The position numbers and the translations under genes were made by a program. From positions 1-15,188 of the forward strand of contig JAIXSW010000609.1 in assembly GCA_027484495.1 (NCBI GenBank): a stretch of 15,188 nt of DNA, in the 5' to 3' direction. This DNA comes from Gammaproteobacteria bacterium (GTDB lineage: Bacteria; Pseudomonadota; Gammaproteobacteria; Enterobacterales; Alteromonadaceae). The notes beneath the pieces are model-generated. The model was not told where the DNA came from, searched no databases, and saw only the letters and a list, made by a program, of their open reading frames with translations. The stretch's first letter is position 1; the number at the start of each line of letters is the position of its first letter. This document shows, piece by piece, positions 7,114-14,362 of the stretch.

Positions 7114-10100
7114 ATGAAAATCAGACATATTGCTATGGCCGTTGCCGTAGCCTTAGGTTCTAGCTATGCCATCGCTGATACTTCTTCAGCAATCCGCGGT
7201 CGTATTTCGAATCCTCAAGGCGAAGCCGCTGCAGGAACCAAAGTCATCATTCTGCACGTGCCGTCAGGCACCAGCCGCACTGTCGTCACCAACGAATCCG
7301 GCAGCTTTGTTGCTTCCGGTCTGCGTGTTGGTGGTCCATACAAAGTTATCGTTGATTCAGATACTTACAACGACGAAACCGTCAACGACGTCTTCCTGCA
7401 ACTGGGCGATACCTACCAGTTAAACCGCCAGCTGCAATCTGCGACAGTAGAGCGCATTGCGGTAACAGGCTCTGCGATTGCAACTGTTGTTGCGACTGGC
7501 AGCTCAAGCTACTTCAGCGCCAAAGAAATTGAAAATGCGCCAAGCTTAAATAACGATTTAAAAGATATTGTTAAAAACAACCCGTTAGCGGTGTTGTCGC
7601 CAAAAGACGGCGAGCTGAGCGTGGCAGGGACTAACCCACGTTTTAACAGTATCAGCGTCGATGGTATCTCTCAGAACGACGATTTCGGTCTGAACGCCAA
7701 CGGTTACCCAACGACTCGTACACCAATTTCTTTTGATGCGATCGATCAGGTCACTGTGGATGTATCACCATTTAACGCCAAAGCCGGTGGTTTCCAGGGT
7801 GGTAATATCAATGCTGTGACCAAGTCTGGCGCCAACGATACTTTTGGCTCACTGCGTTATGAAATCAAAAACGACAGCCTGGCCGGTACACCAGAAAACC
7901 AATTCGCTGCCACTCCAACCAATCCAAAAGGTGAAGTGCCACTGAATTTTGAAAACAAAAACTGGGCTGCCACATTAGGCGGTGCAGTGGTTGAAGACAA
8001 ACTGTTCTACTTCGTTGCTGCTGAGCAATATGATGCAACGCCTCCGCTGGAGTGGGGTCCGGTTGGTTCTGGTCTGTCAAACGCTGCATTAGTCAGCCAG
8101 GCAGATCTTGACCAGATCATGCAAATCGCCAAGAACGTCTACGGCGTTGACGCCGGTGACTGGAATGTGAACCCGGAAGAAACCGATGAAAAGTTACTGG
8201 TCAAATTAGACTGGAACATTTCTGATATTCACCGTGCGGCTTACACCTATCAGTACAACAAAGGCAACCAGACGCAAAATAACCAGTCAACCACGACTCG
8301 GATGCGCCTGTCGTCTAACTGGTACAACAAAGAAGAAACACTGAACAACCACGCAGTGAAACTGTATTCAGACTGGACTTCAGAGTTCTCAACCCAGTTA
8401 AGCGCCACTTATATGGACGTTGCCACTGTTCAGGCATCTCTGGGCAATTACGGCGAAGCCATTATCAACGTGCCACGCGTTGGCGGTACCGCGACTCAGA
8501 CGACTTCAGTGAATATCGGCAGCGATGTTAGCCGTCATTCAAATGACCTGAGAAAGAAAACCTGGATCATCGCCGCTGATGGTGAGTATCTGATGGACGA
8601 GCACCGTTTGTCTTTCGGTTACCAGCTGAAACGCCTCGACATTTTTAACTTGTTCCTGCAACGCACTAAAGGTGAGTACACCTTCAGCAGCATCGCGAAC
8701 TTCCAGAACCGTTTAGCACAATCAGTGCGTTACCAGAACTCTGTGACACACAACCCAGATGATATCGCTGCGAGCTTCGTGCGTGATGAACATGCGTTGT
8801 ATGCACAGGATGAATGGGCTGTTACTGACGAATTCACGTTAAACTACGGTCTGCGTTATGAGCGTTTAGGTTCCAACGATAAATCAACCTATAACAAATT
8901 CTCTGAAGCTCGTACTGGTCTGCGTAACGACGAGAACCTGGATGGCGTAGATATCTTCTTACCACGTGTTGGTTTCAGCTACCTGATGACCGAAGACCTG
9001 ACTGTTCGCGGTGGTGTCGGTCGTTTCTCCGGTGGTCAACCAACAGTTTGGGTATCTAACAGCTACTCAAACCCAGGGATCGGAACCGGTGACCGTTCAC
9101 AAAGCAACGTGGCGAACGTTAGCCTGAGCCAAGTACCACAGTCATTAAAAGATGCAGTTGCTGGTGTCACGACAGGCGGTAACACCAACCTGGTTGACCC
9201 GAACTTCAACCTGCCTTCTGACTGGCGTGCGCAGTTAGGCGCTGATTACATTTTCAGTCTGCCGCTGATTGGTGATGACATCACCTGGACCACTGAATAT
9301 CTGTATATCAAGAAAGAAGACAGTGCAGTGTGGAAAGACCTGTCGCTGGCTGACAGCGAAAAAGTGGGTACTACAGCAGACGGTCAACGGGTGATTTATA
9401 ACGACACTGACGGTGTGGTTGATATCATGCTGACCAATGCGGATCAAGACGGCCGTTCTAAAGTATTCAGCACCCAGTTAGCGAAAAACTGGGACAGCGG
9501 CGTCAGCTTACGCACGTCGTACACCAACATGGACATCACTGAAGGTGCACCTGCAACTAGCTCTACTGCTGGTTCTAACTTCGGTAACAATGCGGTGATC
9601 AACCGCAACGACATGTTGCTGGGCCGTGGCGCTTTTGAAACTGAGCACCGTTTTGTACTGAACCTGGGTTATGAAACTGAGTTCTTTGCCAACTACGCGA
9701 CTAACTTCAACCTGTTCTACGAGCGTAAATCAGGCAAACCAATCACTTATGTATTGGGTGTTACCGAGTTCAACAGCACCAACAAAGCAGTGAACCCGTA
9801 CCTGCAGTTAAGCCCGGGCACAACTAACAACTACTTCCTGCCATTCATCCCGAAAAAGGGTGATACCAGTGTTGTAACGTTCGCCGATGCAGCGTCTGAA
9901 ACTGCGTTCTGGAACACGGTCACTGCATTAGGTCTGGACAAATACCAGGGCCAATACCTGCCAAAAGGCGCGAACACTACGCCTTGGGTAACGACACTGG
10001 ACTTGTCTGTGCGTCAGGAAATTCCTGGTTTTGCCGACGGTCATAAAGGGTCTGTTTACTTCACAGTCGACAACCTGCTGAACCTGATCGACAAAGATAA

Positions 10101-10275
10101 AGGCAAAGTATACGGCGATGACTTTGGTGATTTGACGCTGACGAACTTCACGTTGAATCAAACCAACAACAAGTACGTTTACAGCAACGTGACTAGCAAC
10201 ACCCGTAACTGGGACAAGTTCTACACTGAAGAATCAACCTGGCGCATCAAAGTAGGCGTCAGCTACAAGTTCTAA
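7114..10275 (+). CDS. Oar-like TonB-dependent outer-membrane receptor
   Basis: The 1053 residues fit the large Oar-like class. Seen: a signal peptide (MKIRHIAMAVAVALGSSYAIA, cut after A21). A carboxypeptidase-regulatory/Ig-like domain at about 26-110 starts AIRGRISNPQGEAAAG. A TonB-box-like ERIAVTGS (113-120) follows, then a plug domain at about 130-245 with SVDGISQND and SPFNAKAGGFQGGNINAVTKSGA. A long beta-barrel ends in RIKVGVSYKF with terminal Phe, as expected for outer-membrane insertion. The start is the ATG at 7114: AGGTGA at 7100-7105 is 8 nt upstream, whereas the in-frame GTG at 7102 lies inside that ribosome-binding site. The family imports large or scarce substrates using TonB energy. 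The ligand cannot be read from sequence; the nucleoside-salvage neighbours suggest a nucleoside or nucleotide, which is inference. It has its own terminator, so it is probably monocistronic. Confidence 0.95.
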   Translation: MKIRHIAMAVAVALGSSYAIADTSSAIRGRISNPQGEAAAGTKVIILHVPSGTSRTVVTNESGSFVASGLRVGGPYKVIVDSDTYNDETVNDVFLQLGDTYQLNRQLQSATVERIAVTGSAIATVVATGSSSYFSAKEIENAPSLNNDLKDIVKNNPLAVLSPKDGELSVAGTNPRFNSISVDGISQNDDFGLNANGYPTTRTPISFDAIDQVTVDVSPFNAKAGGFQGGNINAVTKSGANDTFGSLRYEIKNDSLAGTPENQFAATPTNPKGEVPLNFENKNWAATLGGAVVEDKLFYFVAAEQYDATPPLEWGPVGSGLSNAALVSQADLDQIMQIAKNVYGVDAGDWNVNPEETDEKLLVKLDWNISDIHRAAYTYQYNKGNQTQNNQSTTTRMRLSSNWYNKEETLNNHAVKLYSDWTSEFSTQLSATYMDVATVQASLGNYGEAIINVPRVGGTATQTTSVNIGSDVSRHSNDLRKKTWIIAADGEYLMDEHRLSFGYQLKRLDIFNLFLQRTKGEYTFSSIANFQNRLAQSVRYQNSVTHNPDDIAASFVRDEHALYAQDEWAVTDEFTLNYGLRYERLGSNDKSTYNKFSEARTGLRNDENLDGVDIFLPRVGFSYLMTEDLTVRGGVGRFSGGQPTVWVSNSYSNPGIGTGDRSQSNVANVSLSQVPQSLKDAVAGVTTGGNTNLVDPNFNLPSDWRAQLGADYIFSLPLIGDDITWTTEYLYIKKEDSAVWKDLSLADSEKVGTTADGQRVIYNDTDGVVDIMLTNADQDGRSKVFSTQLAKNWDSGVSLRTSYTNMDITEGAPATSSTAGSNFGNNAVINRNDMLLGRGAFETEHRFVLNLGYETEFFANYATNFNLFYERKSGKPITYVLGVTEFNSTNKAVNPYLQLSPGTTNNYFLPFIPKKGDTSVVTFADAASETAFWNTVTALGLDKYQGQYLPKGANTTPWVTTLDLSVRQEIPGFADGHKGSVYFTVDNLLNLIDKDKGKVYGDDFGDLTLTNFTLNQTNNKYVYSNVTSNTRNWDKFYTEESTWRIKVGVSYKF

Positions 10276-10294
10276 TCAGAACTGTTGTTGATTG

Positions 10295-10328
10295 AAAAAA
10301 CGCCGGCTTGTGCCGGCGTTTTTGTTTT
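10295..10328 (+). terminator. Terminator after the TonB receptor gene
   Basis: ACGCCGGC (10300-10307) pairs with GCCGGCGT (10312-10319) around loop TTGT, extended by an A-run on the left and TTTTTGTTTT on the right, 19 nt after the stop codon. Confidence 0.95.
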
Positions 10329-10374
10329 ATCTGCCACCGACCGGCTGACAGGCGTATTTTCCCGCTTCTGGCAG

Positions 10375-10404
10375 TTTCTAATCTGGCCGGAATTGGCGAT
10401 AATT
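10375..10404 (+). promoter_or_regulatory. Candidate udk promoter
   Basis: TTTCTA (10375-10380) and GATAAT (10399-10404), 18-nt spacer, lie between the receptor terminator and udk. The -10 is fair and the -35 poor. A promoter is needed here because a strong terminator precedes; the exact boxes are uncertain. Confidence 0.35.
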
Positions 10405-10434
10405 AGCGAACTATCCTAAAAGAAGAAAAACACC

Positions 10435-11067
10435 GTGGCCAAACCTACCATCATTGCTATCGCCGGCGCTTCAGCGTCTGGCAAAAGTTTATTTGCTTCC
10501 ACCGTCTATCAGGAACTGGTGGCAGAATTTGGCGGAGAACGCATCTCCGTGTTAGCAGAGGATGCTTATTACCGGAATCAGGATCATCTGTCGATGGACC
10601 AGCGCGTGCTGACCAACTATGACCATCCTGCAGCTTTTGAACACGAATTGCTGGCGCAGCATTTACAGCAGTTACGCGACGGCAGTGCGGTGGAAATGCC
10701 GCAATATTGTTATAAAACCCATACCCGTAAAGCCGAAACGATTAAGGTGCAACCAGCCAAAGTAGTGCTGGTCGAAGGCATTTTGCTGCTGACTGATGCA
10801 CGCTTACGTGAGCAGTTTAATATCACGGTGTTTATGGATACGCCGCTGGATATCTGTTTATTGCGCCGGATTAAACGCGACGTAGAAGACCGCGGCCGCA
10901 CGATCAGCTCGATCACCGAACAATATGAGAACTATGTCCGACCGGCGTTTTTTGAGTTTATCGCACCGTCGAAACAGTACGCTGACATCGTGGTGACCCG
11001 CGGTGGTAAAAACCAGATTGCGATTGATATTCTGAAAACCAAAATCCGTGCCTTGCTGGCCAATTAA
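10435..11067 (+). CDS. udk: Uridine kinase
   Basis: Phosphorylates uridine and cytidine to UMP and CMP, salvaging pyrimidine nucleosides in the cytosol. The 210 residues (E. coli Udk 213) are closely similar throughout. Visible: the Walker A loop GASASGKS (11-18), AEDAYYRNQDHLSMDQR with the conserved acidic residue, TNYDHP (uridine pocket), VVLVEGILLLTDARLR, MDTPLDICLLRRIKRDVEDRGR (lid arginines) and PSKQYADIVVTRGGKN. Translation starts at GTG: the protein then begins at the family position, with a weak AGAAG 9 nt upstream. It is a single gene between two terminators, so it is separate from nupC although functionally linked to it. Confidence 0.97.
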   Translation: MAKPTIIAIAGASASGKSLFASTVYQELVAEFGGERISVLAEDAYYRNQDHLSMDQRVLTNYDHPAAFEHELLAQHLQQLRDGSAVEMPQYCYKTHTRKAETIKVQPAKVVLVEGILLLTDARLREQFNITVFMDTPLDICLLRRIKRDVEDRGRTISSITEQYENYVRPAFFEFIAPSKQYADIVVTRGGKNQIAIDILKTKIRALLAN

Positions 11068-11083
11068 TCAGGCCTCAAATACG

Positions 11084-11120
11084 ACAATAAATCCCGCTAT
11101 GGCGGGATTTATTGTTTTGA
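11084..11120 (+). terminator. Terminator after udk
   Basis: A 14-bp perfect stem, ACAATAAATCCCGC (11084-11097) with GCGGGATTTATTGT (11102-11115), loop TATG, followed by TTT. Its near symmetry gives it some activity on either strand. Confidence 0.92.
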
Positions 11121-11210
11121 GCGATTGGCAACGAACATCTTTGAACTGGTGGCGAACAAGCAGCGATTTCCAGTGTTTTATTTGTTTGCATTGCTGTTAA
11201 ATTAGTCTCT

Positions 11211-11239
11211 TTTCAATTGCAAGTATTCTGCTATATAAT
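11211..11239 (+). promoter_or_regulatory. Candidate nupC promoter
   Basis: A consensus TATAAT at 11234-11239 has the poor -35 TTTCAA (11211-11216) at 17 nt. A consensus -10 with a weak -35 suggests activator dependence. It would place the transcript start near 11246. Confidence 0.5.
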
Positions 11240-11245
11240 CGGCAG

Positions 11246-11422
11246 GCAAAACTTCAAGTTCAGACAACCCCATAAGAGCAATTCCAAGCCCGGGCACTCA
11301 GCTCAGGCTCCCGCTTTGAAACTGTAACTACTTGATCTTTTGATGCTATCCTAGGATTTCAGCATCACAAGAACAATAATTCCGCAGTGCTGTAGCGGAT
11401 CTAAAATCCAAGGAAAATCAAT
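11246..11422 (+). other. Long nupC 5' leader with hairpins
   Basis: About 175 nt without a gene between the candidate start site and the nupC ATG. Hairpins seen: TGATGCT (11341-11347) with AGCATCA (11361-11367), and TCCGC (11381-11385) with GCGGA (11395-11399), the latter ending 10 nt before the ribosome-binding site AAGGA (11410-11414). A G/C-rich segment near 11286-11316 could also fold. It does not match a riboswitch class I recognise, and contains no convincing leader-peptide frame. Confidence 0.4.
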
Positions 11423-12637
11423 ATGATGAGTTTAGTTGGCATCGCTGCCATCTTATTAATCGCTTATCTTTGCTCGACGCACCGGCACGCTATTAAATGG
11501 CGCACTGTCGGTGGTGCCTTTGCAATTCAGCTGGCGATTGGTGCTTTTGTGTTATACGTCCCGGCCGGCAAAGACGTGCTGATTAGTGTGTCGGATGCCG
11601 TGGGTGCCGTTATCGGTTACGCCAACCAGGGGATTTTGTTTTTATTCGGTGACGCCGGTGCGAAAAAGTATGGTTTTGTCTTTGCCATTCACGTACTGAC
11701 CGTCATTATTTTCTTTTCATCATTAATTGCTGTGCTGTATCACATCGGCGTGATGCGGGTGGTGATTAGCGTGCTCGGTGGCGGCTTACAAAAACTGCTC
11801 GGAACCAGCCGGCCCGAATCGATGAATAGCGCTGCGAATATTTTTGTCGGCCAAACTGAAGCGCCTTTAGTGGTGCGGCCATTTATCCCTACCATGACGC
11901 GCTCTGAGTTATTTGCGGTGATGGTTGGTGGTTTATCGTCAGTAGCCGGTTCAGTGCTGGCAGGTTATGCCGGCATGGGCGTCGAACTGAAGTATTTAAT
12001 CGCAGCCAGCTTTATGGCTGCGCCTGGCGGTCTGCTGATGGCAAAACTGTTGCTGCCGGAAACCGACACGCCAAAAAATGATTTAACTGAATTAACTGCA
12101 GATGAAAAAAATACCAACGTCATTGATGCTGCCGCTGCTGGCGCAGCCAGTGGTTTGCAGTTGGCATTGAATGTGGGCGCGATGTTATTGGCCTTTGTTG
12201 GCTTGATTGCACTGGTCAACGGTATTGTTGGCTGGGTCGGTGGTCTGGCTGGTTTTGAAGGCCTGACCCTGCAGCTGATTTTTGGTTATTTGTTCCAGCC
12301 ACTGGCGTTTATTTTGGGCGTCAACTGGGAAGAAGCACGTCTGGCCGGCAGTTTTATCGGGCAGAAACTGGTGATCAATGAATTTGTCGCTTACGTCGAT
12401 TTTATGAAGCATGTGGAAGCCGGTGAATTGTCGGCGCACACGCAGATTATTGTCACGATAGCGCTGTGTGGCTTTGCGAATTTCTCGTCGATTGCCATTT
12501 TGCTGGGTGGTCTTGGCAGCATGGCGCCAAGTCGGCGCAGTGATATCGCAGAGCTGGGTTTAAAAGCCTTGTTTGCCGCAACATTAGCGAACCTGATGAG
12601 TGCGGCCATTGCAGGCTTTTTCTTCTCGTTAAGTTAA
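11423..12637 (+). CDS. nupC: Concentrative nucleoside transporter, NupC/CNT family
   Basis: An inner-membrane symporter importing nucleosides with H+ or Na+. The 404 residues are very hydrophobic with repeated membrane segments. The family signature sites are present: GQTEAP (143-148) in the first half for base recognition, and INEFVAY (318-324) with CGFANFSSI (349-357) in the second half for ribose contact and cation coordination. The length matches E. coli NupC (400) and Vibrio CNT. AAGGA is 8 nt before the ATG at 11423; a second ATG follows immediately at 11426. The oxygenase gene starts 15 nt after the stop with no terminator between, so the two are almost certainly cotranscribed. It supplies substrates for DeoD and Udk, encoded nearby. 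Confidence 0.96.
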   Translation: MMSLVGIAAILLIAYLCSTHRHAIKWRTVGGAFAIQLAIGAFVLYVPAGKDVLISVSDAVGAVIGYANQGILFLFGDAGAKKYGFVFAIHVLTVIIFFSSLIAVLYHIGVMRVVISVLGGGLQKLLGTSRPESMNSAANIFVGQTEAPLVVRPFIPTMTRSELFAVMVGGLSSVAGSVLAGYAGMGVELKYLIAASFMAAPGGLLMAKLLLPETDTPKNDLTELTADEKNTNVIDAAAAGAASGLQLALNVGAMLLAFVGLIALVNGIVGWVGGLAGFEGLTLQLIFGYLFQPLAFILGVNWEEARLAGSFIGQKLVINEFVAYVDFMKHVEAGELSAHTQIIVTIALCGFANFSSIAILLGGLGSMAPSRRSDIAELGLKALFAATLANLMSAAIAGFFFSLS

Positions 12638-12652
12638 AAACAGGTCGATATT

Positions 12653-13606
12653 ATGACTCAACAACAAGTCCCTACGTTGGACATCAGACGGTTTGCCACC
12701 GACAAAGACGCCTTTGTTGCCGAAATTGGCAAAGCCTACACTGAGTTTGGATTCTGTGGCATTAGTGGCCATGGCATTGCAGACGAAGTGGTTGGGGAAA
12801 CCTACAAAGCAATTAAACAATTTTTTGCTTTACCGACTGAAGTAAAACAGCAGTACCATGTGCCAGGTCAAGGCGGCGCGCGGGGCTATACGGGATTTGG
12901 CGTTGAGAAAGCCAAAGACAGCAAGCATCCGGATTTAAAAGAGTTCTTCCATGTTGGCCGTGAGCTGAATGGTCCGGCCCAGCATGAATGCTTGTATCCG
13001 AATGTCTGGCCAAGTGAAGTGCCGGAGTTTAAAGCGGCAACTTATACCCTGTATCAGGCGCTGGAAAACCTCGGTTGCCAGGTGCTGGAAGCTTTGGCCC
13101 TTTTCCTGAAGCAAGACCAAAAATACTTTGCTGACAAAGTGGATTACGGTAACTCTATTTTGCGGCCGATCCATTATCCGCCGATCCAGGATACTTCGAC
13201 GCAAAGTATCCGCGCCGGGCAGCATGAAGATATTAACCTCATCACTTTATTGGTGGGATCCCACGAATCGGGTCTGGAAATTTTACGTCGCGACGGCAGC
13301 TGGCTGCCTGTGACGACTATTCCGGGCACTATCGTGGTCAATATCGGCGATATGCTGCAACGTCTGACCAACCATGTGCTGCCGTCTACGACGCATCGTG
13401 TGGTGAATCCGGCTGGCGCTGCAGCAGGTCAGCCACGTTATTCGATTCCGTTTTTCATGCACCCGAACCCGGATTTTGTCATCGAAACGCTGAGTTCTTG
13501 CGTCAGTGCTGAGAATCCGGACCGTTATCCGCAGCCGATTAATTCCAACGACTATTTATTACAACGTCTGGAAGAAATTGGTCTGCTGAAAAAAGCCAAG
13601 TACTGA
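12653..13606 (+). CDS. Fe(II)/2-oxoglutarate oxygenase, isopenicillin N synthase-like
   Basis: 317 residues. The N-terminal DIOX_N-like part is at about 5-120 (EFGFCGISGHGI, ARGYTGFGVEKAKDSKHPDLKEFFHVGRE). The jelly-roll core has the iron triad H191-x-D193 (RAGQHEDINLITLL) and H248 (STTHRVVNP), plus the 2-oxoglutarate-binding R262-x-S264 (PRYSIPFF). All catalytic residues are present, so an active dioxygenase is expected. The family covers thymine hydroxylase, a pyrimidine deoxynucleoside dioxygenase, plant hormone oxidases and beta-lactam synthases, so substrate is not assignable by family alone. It sits 15 nt behind nupC with its own AGGT 7 nt before the ATG, and a terminator follows. Cotranscription with a nucleoside importer suggests a nucleoside or base substrate, an inference. 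Confidence 0.92.
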   Translation: MTQQQVPTLDIRRFATDKDAFVAEIGKAYTEFGFCGISGHGIADEVVGETYKAIKQFFALPTEVKQQYHVPGQGGARGYTGFGVEKAKDSKHPDLKEFFHVGRELNGPAQHECLYPNVWPSEVPEFKAATYTLYQALENLGCQVLEALALFLKQDQKYFADKVDYGNSILRPIHYPPIQDTSTQSIRAGQHEDINLITLLVGSHESGLEILRRDGSWLPVTTIPGTIVVNIGDMLQRLTNHVLPSTTHRVVNPAGAAAGQPRYSIPFFMHPNPDFVIETLSSCVSAENPDRYPQPINSNDYLLQRLEEIGLLKKAKY

Positions 13607-13622
13607 TCTTTGTGTTGAGCTG

Positions 13623-13651
13623 AAAAACGGAGCCTGGTGCTCCGTTTTTTT
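13623..13651 (+). terminator. Terminator of the nupC-oxygenase operon
   Basis: AAAAACGGAGC (13623-13633) pairs with GCTCCGTTTTT (13639-13649) around loop CTGGT, followed by more T. It is 16 nt after the oxygenase stop. From here to the tRNA-Leu promoter nothing else recognisable is present. Confidence 0.95.
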
Positions 13652-13777
13652 ATGGCGGCAGCACAACGAAGCCGGCAGTTAAAAATGCCAAATCGGGCGG
13701 GACTGCCGCAGATTTCTGCAGGTTGCTGATGATTTGTGCAATCAAACTGCTTTTGCCAGATTTTTTGCATTCAGCAG

Positions 13778-13806
13778 TTGACGACTTTGCCACTGGCGCA
13801 TAATAT
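13778..13806 (+). promoter_or_regulatory. tRNA-Leu promoter
   Basis: TTGACG (13778-13783) and TAATAT (13801-13806), 17-nt spacer, 20 nt before the tRNA, with a G/C-rich stretch after the -10 as in stable-RNA promoters. Confidence 0.7.
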
Positions 13807-13826
13807 GCACGGCGTCGGCGGCATAT

Positions 13827-13911
13827 GCCTCGGTGGTGGAATTGGTAGACACACTAGCTTCAGGTGTTAGCGCTTCGCGGCGTGGGGGTTCGAGTCCCCC
13901 CCTAGGCACCA
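13827..13911 (+). tRNA. tRNA-Leu (CAG)
   Basis: An 85-nt class II tRNA with encoded CCA. The D arm is GTG/CAC. The anticodon stem CTAGC/GTTAG (one G-T pair) encloses loop TTCAGGT with anticodon CAG at 13861-13863. A long 13-nt variable arm follows, then T arm GGGGG/CCCCC with TTCGAGT. The acceptor GCCTCGG faces CCTAGGC, leaving a C-T mismatch at the fifth pair (13831 with 13903). Promoter and terminator flank it closely, so it is a single-gene transcript. Confidence 0.93.
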
Positions 13912-13912
13912 A

Positions 13913-13940
13913 ATAATCCAGCTTCATGCTGGATTTTTTG
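13913..13940 (+). terminator. Terminator after tRNA-Leu
   Basis: AATCCAGC (13915-13922) pairs with GCTGGATT (13928-13935) around loop TTCAT, followed by TTT, starting 3 nt after the tRNA's CCA. Confidence 0.9.
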
Positions 13941-13973
13941 TTTTTGGCAATTGCCAAAAATCCCTGCGGGACC
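13939..13973 (+). repeat. 35-bp direct repeat with 20-bp palindrome, copy 1
   Basis: Identical over 35 bp to 14221-14255. It contains the perfect palindrome TTTTTGGCAATTGCCAAAAA (13941-13960) followed by the small hairpin TCCC-TGC-GGGA (13961-13971). It starts inside the T-run of the tRNA-Leu terminator. Confidence 0.95.
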
Positions 13974-14220
13974 GGCGTTCCGCCGTCCAAAACCGCTTTC
14001 CAAGCGGTTTTGTGTTTTCTACATCCATGTAGAAAATTGCTTCGCAACCAGCCTGTGGCGGTCAAAAATCGCTCCTGGCGATTTTTTGCATTTTACATCC
14101 CTGCAAATTTTCACCCCATGGCTGTCCACAAAACGGCAGGATTGCTGTTTTGCACAGCTTTAGCTGCCGTCAGGCGAGCGACATGGATGTTGCGAGTGAA
14201 TAACGTTCCGGACGTTTTTG
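13973..14220. repeat. Cluster of short hairpins (extragenic palindromic array)
   Basis: This gene-free stretch holds a string of stem-loops. They are CGGCG-TTC-CGCCG (13973-13985), an 11-bp stem with loop TCC (13988-14012), CTACA-TCCA-TGTAG flanked by T and A runs (14015-14036), TTGC-TTC-GCAA (14037-14047) and a 9-bp stem with loop TCCTG (14064-14086). Further along are TTTGCA/TGCAAA (14085-14107), a 10-bp stem with one G-T pair and loop GGAT (14129-14152), CAGCT-TT-AGCTG (14155-14166), ACAT-GG-ATGT (14181-14190) and AACGT-TCCGG-ACGTT (14202-14216). Frames running through it look like translated repeat, not protein. Function unknown; a mobile or structural repeat family is likely. Confidence 0.7.
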
Positions 14221-14255
14221 TGTTTTTGGCAATTGCCAAAAATCCCTGCGGGACC
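14221..14255 (+). repeat. 35-bp direct repeat with 20-bp palindrome, copy 2
   Basis: Identical to 13939-13973 and in the same orientation, 282 bp downstream start to start. The sequence after it diverges from that after copy 1. From here to the sixA start at 14363 there is no recognisable gene or clear promoter. Confidence 0.95.
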
Positions 14256-14362
14256 CGCTCGCTTGCTACAGCGTTCAATCGGTATTTTTTCTCATTGCTT
14301 TCTGTCTTGTTGTTGTCATCTGGATCGCTGACACTGGGGGCTGACTTGTACCCGGAGTGCTT

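Noticed and set aside
13742..14065. Open frame of 107 codons on the minus strand over tRNA-Leu
   Set aside because: It is largely the antisense translation of the tRNA-Leu gene plus the palindromic repeat, a well-known source of false protein calls.
13939..14255. CRISPR array or integron attC cluster
   Set aside because: Only two identical 35-bp repeats 282 bp apart, no regular spacers, no cas genes, and no attC core sequences.
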